Of a stretch of DNA of 6,109 nucleotides, positions 4,254 to 6,109 are shown one piece after another (positions within the stretch are counted from its first letter, which is position 1; every line of letters begins with the position of its first letter). The translations under genes and the position numbers were made by a program. The DNA is from Treponema sp. (GTDB taxonomy: Bacteria > Spirochaetota > Spirochaetia > Treponematales > Treponemataceae): positions 1 through 6,109 of the forward strand of contig JAEEKM010000155.1 in assembly GCA_016282455.1 (NCBI GenBank), read 5' to 3'. The notes under the pieces are model-generated. The model had not been told where the DNA came from. It ran no database searches and saw nothing but the letters and a program-made list of their open reading frames with translations.

Positions 4254-5312
4254 ATGAAAAAGGTAGCTATGATTGCAGCCGCTCTGCTCTTTGGTGCAAG
4301 CGCTGTATTCGCAGTAGAAGGAGAAGTTTCCTTCGAGAACAAACTCAGTTCTGACATCGTAAATATTTCTGGTGGCGAAGGTGAGTTTGCAGGAATCACA
4401 GAAAAAGTAAAGGTTGAGTTCACAAGCGAAAACCTTGACTTTGCTGTTACAGGAAAGGCATCAAACATGTTTGCACAGACTGAGACTGCAACAGGTTATG
4501 CTTACAATCTCCCCTCATACAACATTGACCTTGGAAAATTTGCTGACTGGTATGTTGAATACCGCCCCGTACAGTGGCTCACACTCGGCTGGAGCGATGA
4601 TGTTTATGCATACGGTTCATACCTTCCTGTTTTTGATGGTAATGTTGCTTCTGGTAACATCGCTGCAGAGAATGGCTTTGCCCTTATCTTCCGCCCAATC
4701 GGTGGTCTCCGCATCGGTACAGCAATTGACTTCGGTTACACTGTAGTTGACTACAATGACTCTGTTGATCCTGCAGAAACAACATTCCGCCTTGACTGGA
4801 GCTTCGGTGCAGACTACACCTATGGTGAGCTCTTCAGCTTTGGTGCTGCAGTACGCAATGTTCTTGCTGATGACCGCTCATTCGGTGTATATGCAAGCCT
4901 TCTTGACCTTGCCGGTGCAAAGATTAACCTCGGATATTCTTACAACGATGGTATTAACGGTATTGGTGGCGACCACCTCATCACTCTTGGTGCAAGCTAT
5001 GGTGTTGGTGCCTTCAGTGTAGACTTTGACCTTGCATGGGCCGGAGACAATGATGTTCTCACTGATGACCTTTATCTTGGTCTTCTTCCCGCATTCGACA
5101 TCAACGACAACTGGGGTGTAAACTGTGACTTTGAATTCTATACAAACCTCTCAAGCGGAGACAATGCTGCAGATCCGTCATTTGTCGTACACCCTGAATT
5201 AACTTATGGCGTAAACAGCCACAAGTTCGGTCTTGGTGCTAAGTTTGAAATCGCGGGTTCAAATGTTGACATTGCTTTCCCAGTATACTGGAAGTACAAG
5301 TTCAAGAAATAA
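4254..5312 (+). CDS. Secreted, probably outer-membrane beta-barrel protein (spirochaete type)
   Basis: A 352-residue protein with a clear Sec signal peptide: KK at 2-3, hydrophobic core AMIAAALLFGASAV, and a probable cut after VFA (residue 20). There is no lipobox, so it is not a lipoprotein. The mature part has no transmembrane helix, one cysteine (291), many Gly, Asp, Asn and aromatic residues, and repeated amphipathic strands joined by acidic turns, for example GLRIGTAIDFGYTV (151-164), AKINLGYSYND (222-232), HLITLGASYGVGAFSVDFDL (241-260) and the closing HKFGLGAKFEIAG (323-335). It ends in aromatics close to the C-terminus (YWKYKFKK). This pattern suits a beta-barrel porin-like protein, but no named family is recognised and its substrate is unknown. 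A strong promoter, a good ribosome binding site and two 3' hairpins suggest abundant, monocistronic expression. Confidence 0.82.
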   Translation: MKKVAMIAAALLFGASAVFAVEGEVSFENKLSSDIVNISGGEGEFAGITEKVKVEFTSENLDFAVTGKASNMFAQTETATGYAYNLPSYNIDLGKFADWYVEYRPVQWLTLGWSDDVYAYGSYLPVFDGNVASGNIAAENGFALIFRPIGGLRIGTAIDFGYTVVDYNDSVDPAETTFRLDWSFGADYTYGELFSFGAAVRNVLADDRSFGVYASLLDLAGAKINLGYSYNDGINGIGGDHLITLGASYGVGAFSVDFDLAWAGDNDVLTDDLYLGLLPAFDINDNWGVNCDFEFYTNLSSGDNAADPSFVVHPELTYGVNSHKFGLGAKFEIAGSNVDIAFPVYWKYKFKK

Positions 5313-5328
5313 GTTTTTATAAACTTAT
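5309..5328 (+). other. AT-rich hairpin overlapping the stop codon of the 4254 gene
   Basis: ATAAGTTT (5309-5316) is the exact reverse complement of AAACTTAT (5321-5328), with a TTAT loop. The stop TAA (5310-5312) lies in the left arm. It precedes the main terminator and may help protect the 3' end, but an AT-only stem of this kind is weak. Confidence 0.4.
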
Positions 5329-5346
5329 CTAAACTGAACTAAACAC

Positions 5347-5376
5347 AAGCTCGCTCCCCTGGGGCGGGCTTTTTTT
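5347..5376 (+). terminator. GC-rich intrinsic terminator between convergent genes
   Basis: AAGC (5347-5350) pairs with GCTT (5368-5371). The stem continues with a T/G wobble, CGC/GCG (5352-5354 / 5364-5366), a bulged T and C/G pairs up to a CCTG loop, followed by a run of seven T's (5370-5376). It serves the 4254 gene strongly. On the minus strand it follows the MATE stop directly, but the T-run there is poor (TTGTGTTT), so termination in that direction is less certain. Confidence 0.85.
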
Positions 5377-6109
5377 ATTTCCTGAACCGTTTGTGAATAA
5401 AAACTAAATATGCAATTACCATGGAAGTACTGCAGACCGCCCATCCTATGGGGTAGGCAAGTGCTACCGGGAAAAATGAATCTGTCAGTCGTGTGGTTAC
5501 TGCAAGGTAGGCCTGGCGGAAAAGAACAAAGGCTCCCAGAAGAACAAAAGTCGGAAGGATTGCATTTCCAAAGCCCCGCAGTGCTCCTGCATAAACCTGA
5601 TTCAGGCATCTTATTACATAGAAAAATGCCGCAACTTTTAAAAAGTATGTTCCATAGTAAATGACTCCGCTTTCCCTGCTGAAAAAAGAAATGAGGGGAG
5701 TTGAAAAAGCAAGTGCCAGAATCATCACTACAAAACTAATTCCCATACTCACCAGGGCACAGATTCTTACTCCCTTTTTAGCCCTGTCAATTTTACCGGC
5801 ACCAAAGTTTTGTCCTGTAAAAGTAGTAACGCTTAAAGAAACACTCTGCATGGGAAGAAGACAGAGCGTGTCTATTTTAGAAAATGAAGTCCAGCCTGCA
5901 ACCGCATCGCTTCCAAAGTGGTTTATGTAACTCTGAACAAATGTGTTTGAAAGAAAAGTTATGGAAAGCTGAATGCCGCCCGGAAGCCCGAAAGTGAGGA
6001 TTTTCTTTAAATATGTAAGGCTGATTTTTAATTCCTTCAGTTTAAGTCCGTAACATTCTTTTGTGGCAAAAAGAAGGGCAGTTACAAGAATGGCAGAAAG
6101 TGCCTGAGA
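5375..6109 (-). CDS. MATE family efflux transporter, C-terminal half (5' partial)
   Basis: The minus-strand frame is open from the right edge (6109) to TAA at 5377-5375, giving 244 codons; the Met at 5851 is internal. Family landmarks in visible-residue numbering are FGLPGGIQLSITFLSN (40-55), INHFGSDAVAGW (62-73), the LP then MQSVSLSVTTFTGQNFGAG run (85-105), and the loop KIDRAKKG (106-113). Hydrophobic helices follow at about 114-142, 153-173, 183-203 and 213-239, ending in a basic tail, HKRFRK. MATE proteins are usually about 440-460 residues with two six-helix halves, so this is the C-terminal half. They export drugs or metabolites in exchange for Na+ or H+; the substrate cannot be told. 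It converges on the 4254 gene with 62 bp between stop codons and shares the terminator hairpin. Confidence 0.9.
   Translation of the reverse strand, partial: SQALSAILVTALLFATKECYGLKLKELKISLTYLKKILTFGLPGGIQLSITFLSNTFVQSYINHFGSDAVAGWTSFSKIDTLCLLPMQSVSLSVTTFTGQNFGAGKIDRAKKGVRICALVSMGISFVVMILALAFSTPLISFFSRESGVIYYGTYFLKVAAFFYVIRCLNQVYAGALRGFGNAILPTFVLLGAFVLFRQAYLAVTTRLTDSFFPVALAYPIGWAVCSTSMVIAYLVFIHKRFRK

Noticed and set aside
5325..5609. Minus-strand open frame of 94 codons and plus-strand frames at 5410-5664 and 5661-5930
   Set aside because: All overlap the MATE gene in other frames, have no family features or start signals, and are shadows of it.
5375..5851. A complete 158-residue minus-strand protein starting at the Met at 5851
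   Set aside because: The frame continues open upstream to the window edge, and the 86 extra codons match the MATE family (FGLPGGIQLSITFLSN and following), so this Met is internal.

Overview
The window looks like chromosomal DNA from a host-associated spirochaete, most likely a Treponema. This is inferred from the moderate-to-low GC content, the style of the signal peptide and outer-membrane-protein-like gene at 4254, the treponeme-like lipoprotein fragment at the left edge, and the hairpin repeats between genes. No sequence search was possible, so the genus is an inference.

Layout: (1) the 3' end of an unrecognised, probably exported or surface protein (1-705, +) runs 6 bp ahead of (2) a complete 667-residue ABC-F ATPase (712-2715, +), so the two look co-transcribed. 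(3) A 291-bp intergenic stretch (2716-3006) is almost entirely palindromes: a terminator whose left arm is the last codons of the ABC-F gene, two copies of a 40/41-bp repeat, an unrelated hairpin, and a small cassette bounded by 9-bp inverted repeats that holds three hairpins. (4) A 290-residue multi-pass membrane protein of the DUF1295 / steroid 5-alpha-reductase-like family (3007-3879, +) follows. Its reading frame stays open 41 codons upstream through the repeats, but the ribosome binding site puts the start at 3007. (5) The 374-bp gap 3880-4253 has two halves: a GC-rich, repeat-like block (about 3890-4010), then AT-rich DNA with a strong-looking promoter (TTGACA, 17-bp spacer, TATTGT, A9 tract upstream) and a 5' leader hairpin whose 3' arm reaches into the Shine-Dalgarno sequence. 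(6) This drives a 352-residue secreted, probably outer-membrane beta-barrel protein (4254-5312, +). (7) The C-terminal 244 residues of a MATE-family efflux transporter (5375-6109, -) converge on it, and a GC-rich hairpin with a T-run sits between the two stops.

The genes do not form one obvious pathway. The ABC-F factor acts on ribosomes, and the DUF1295, beta-barrel and MATE proteins belong to the envelope. No defence system, CRISPR array, RNA gene, transposase or prophage gene is visible. The most interesting parts are non-coding: the tandem hairpin cassette at 2716-2978, where two 25-nt hairpins differ by compensatory base-pair changes, and the leader of the 4254 gene, where a 10-bp inverted repeat, a predicted transcription start and an 8-codon mini-ORF coincide.
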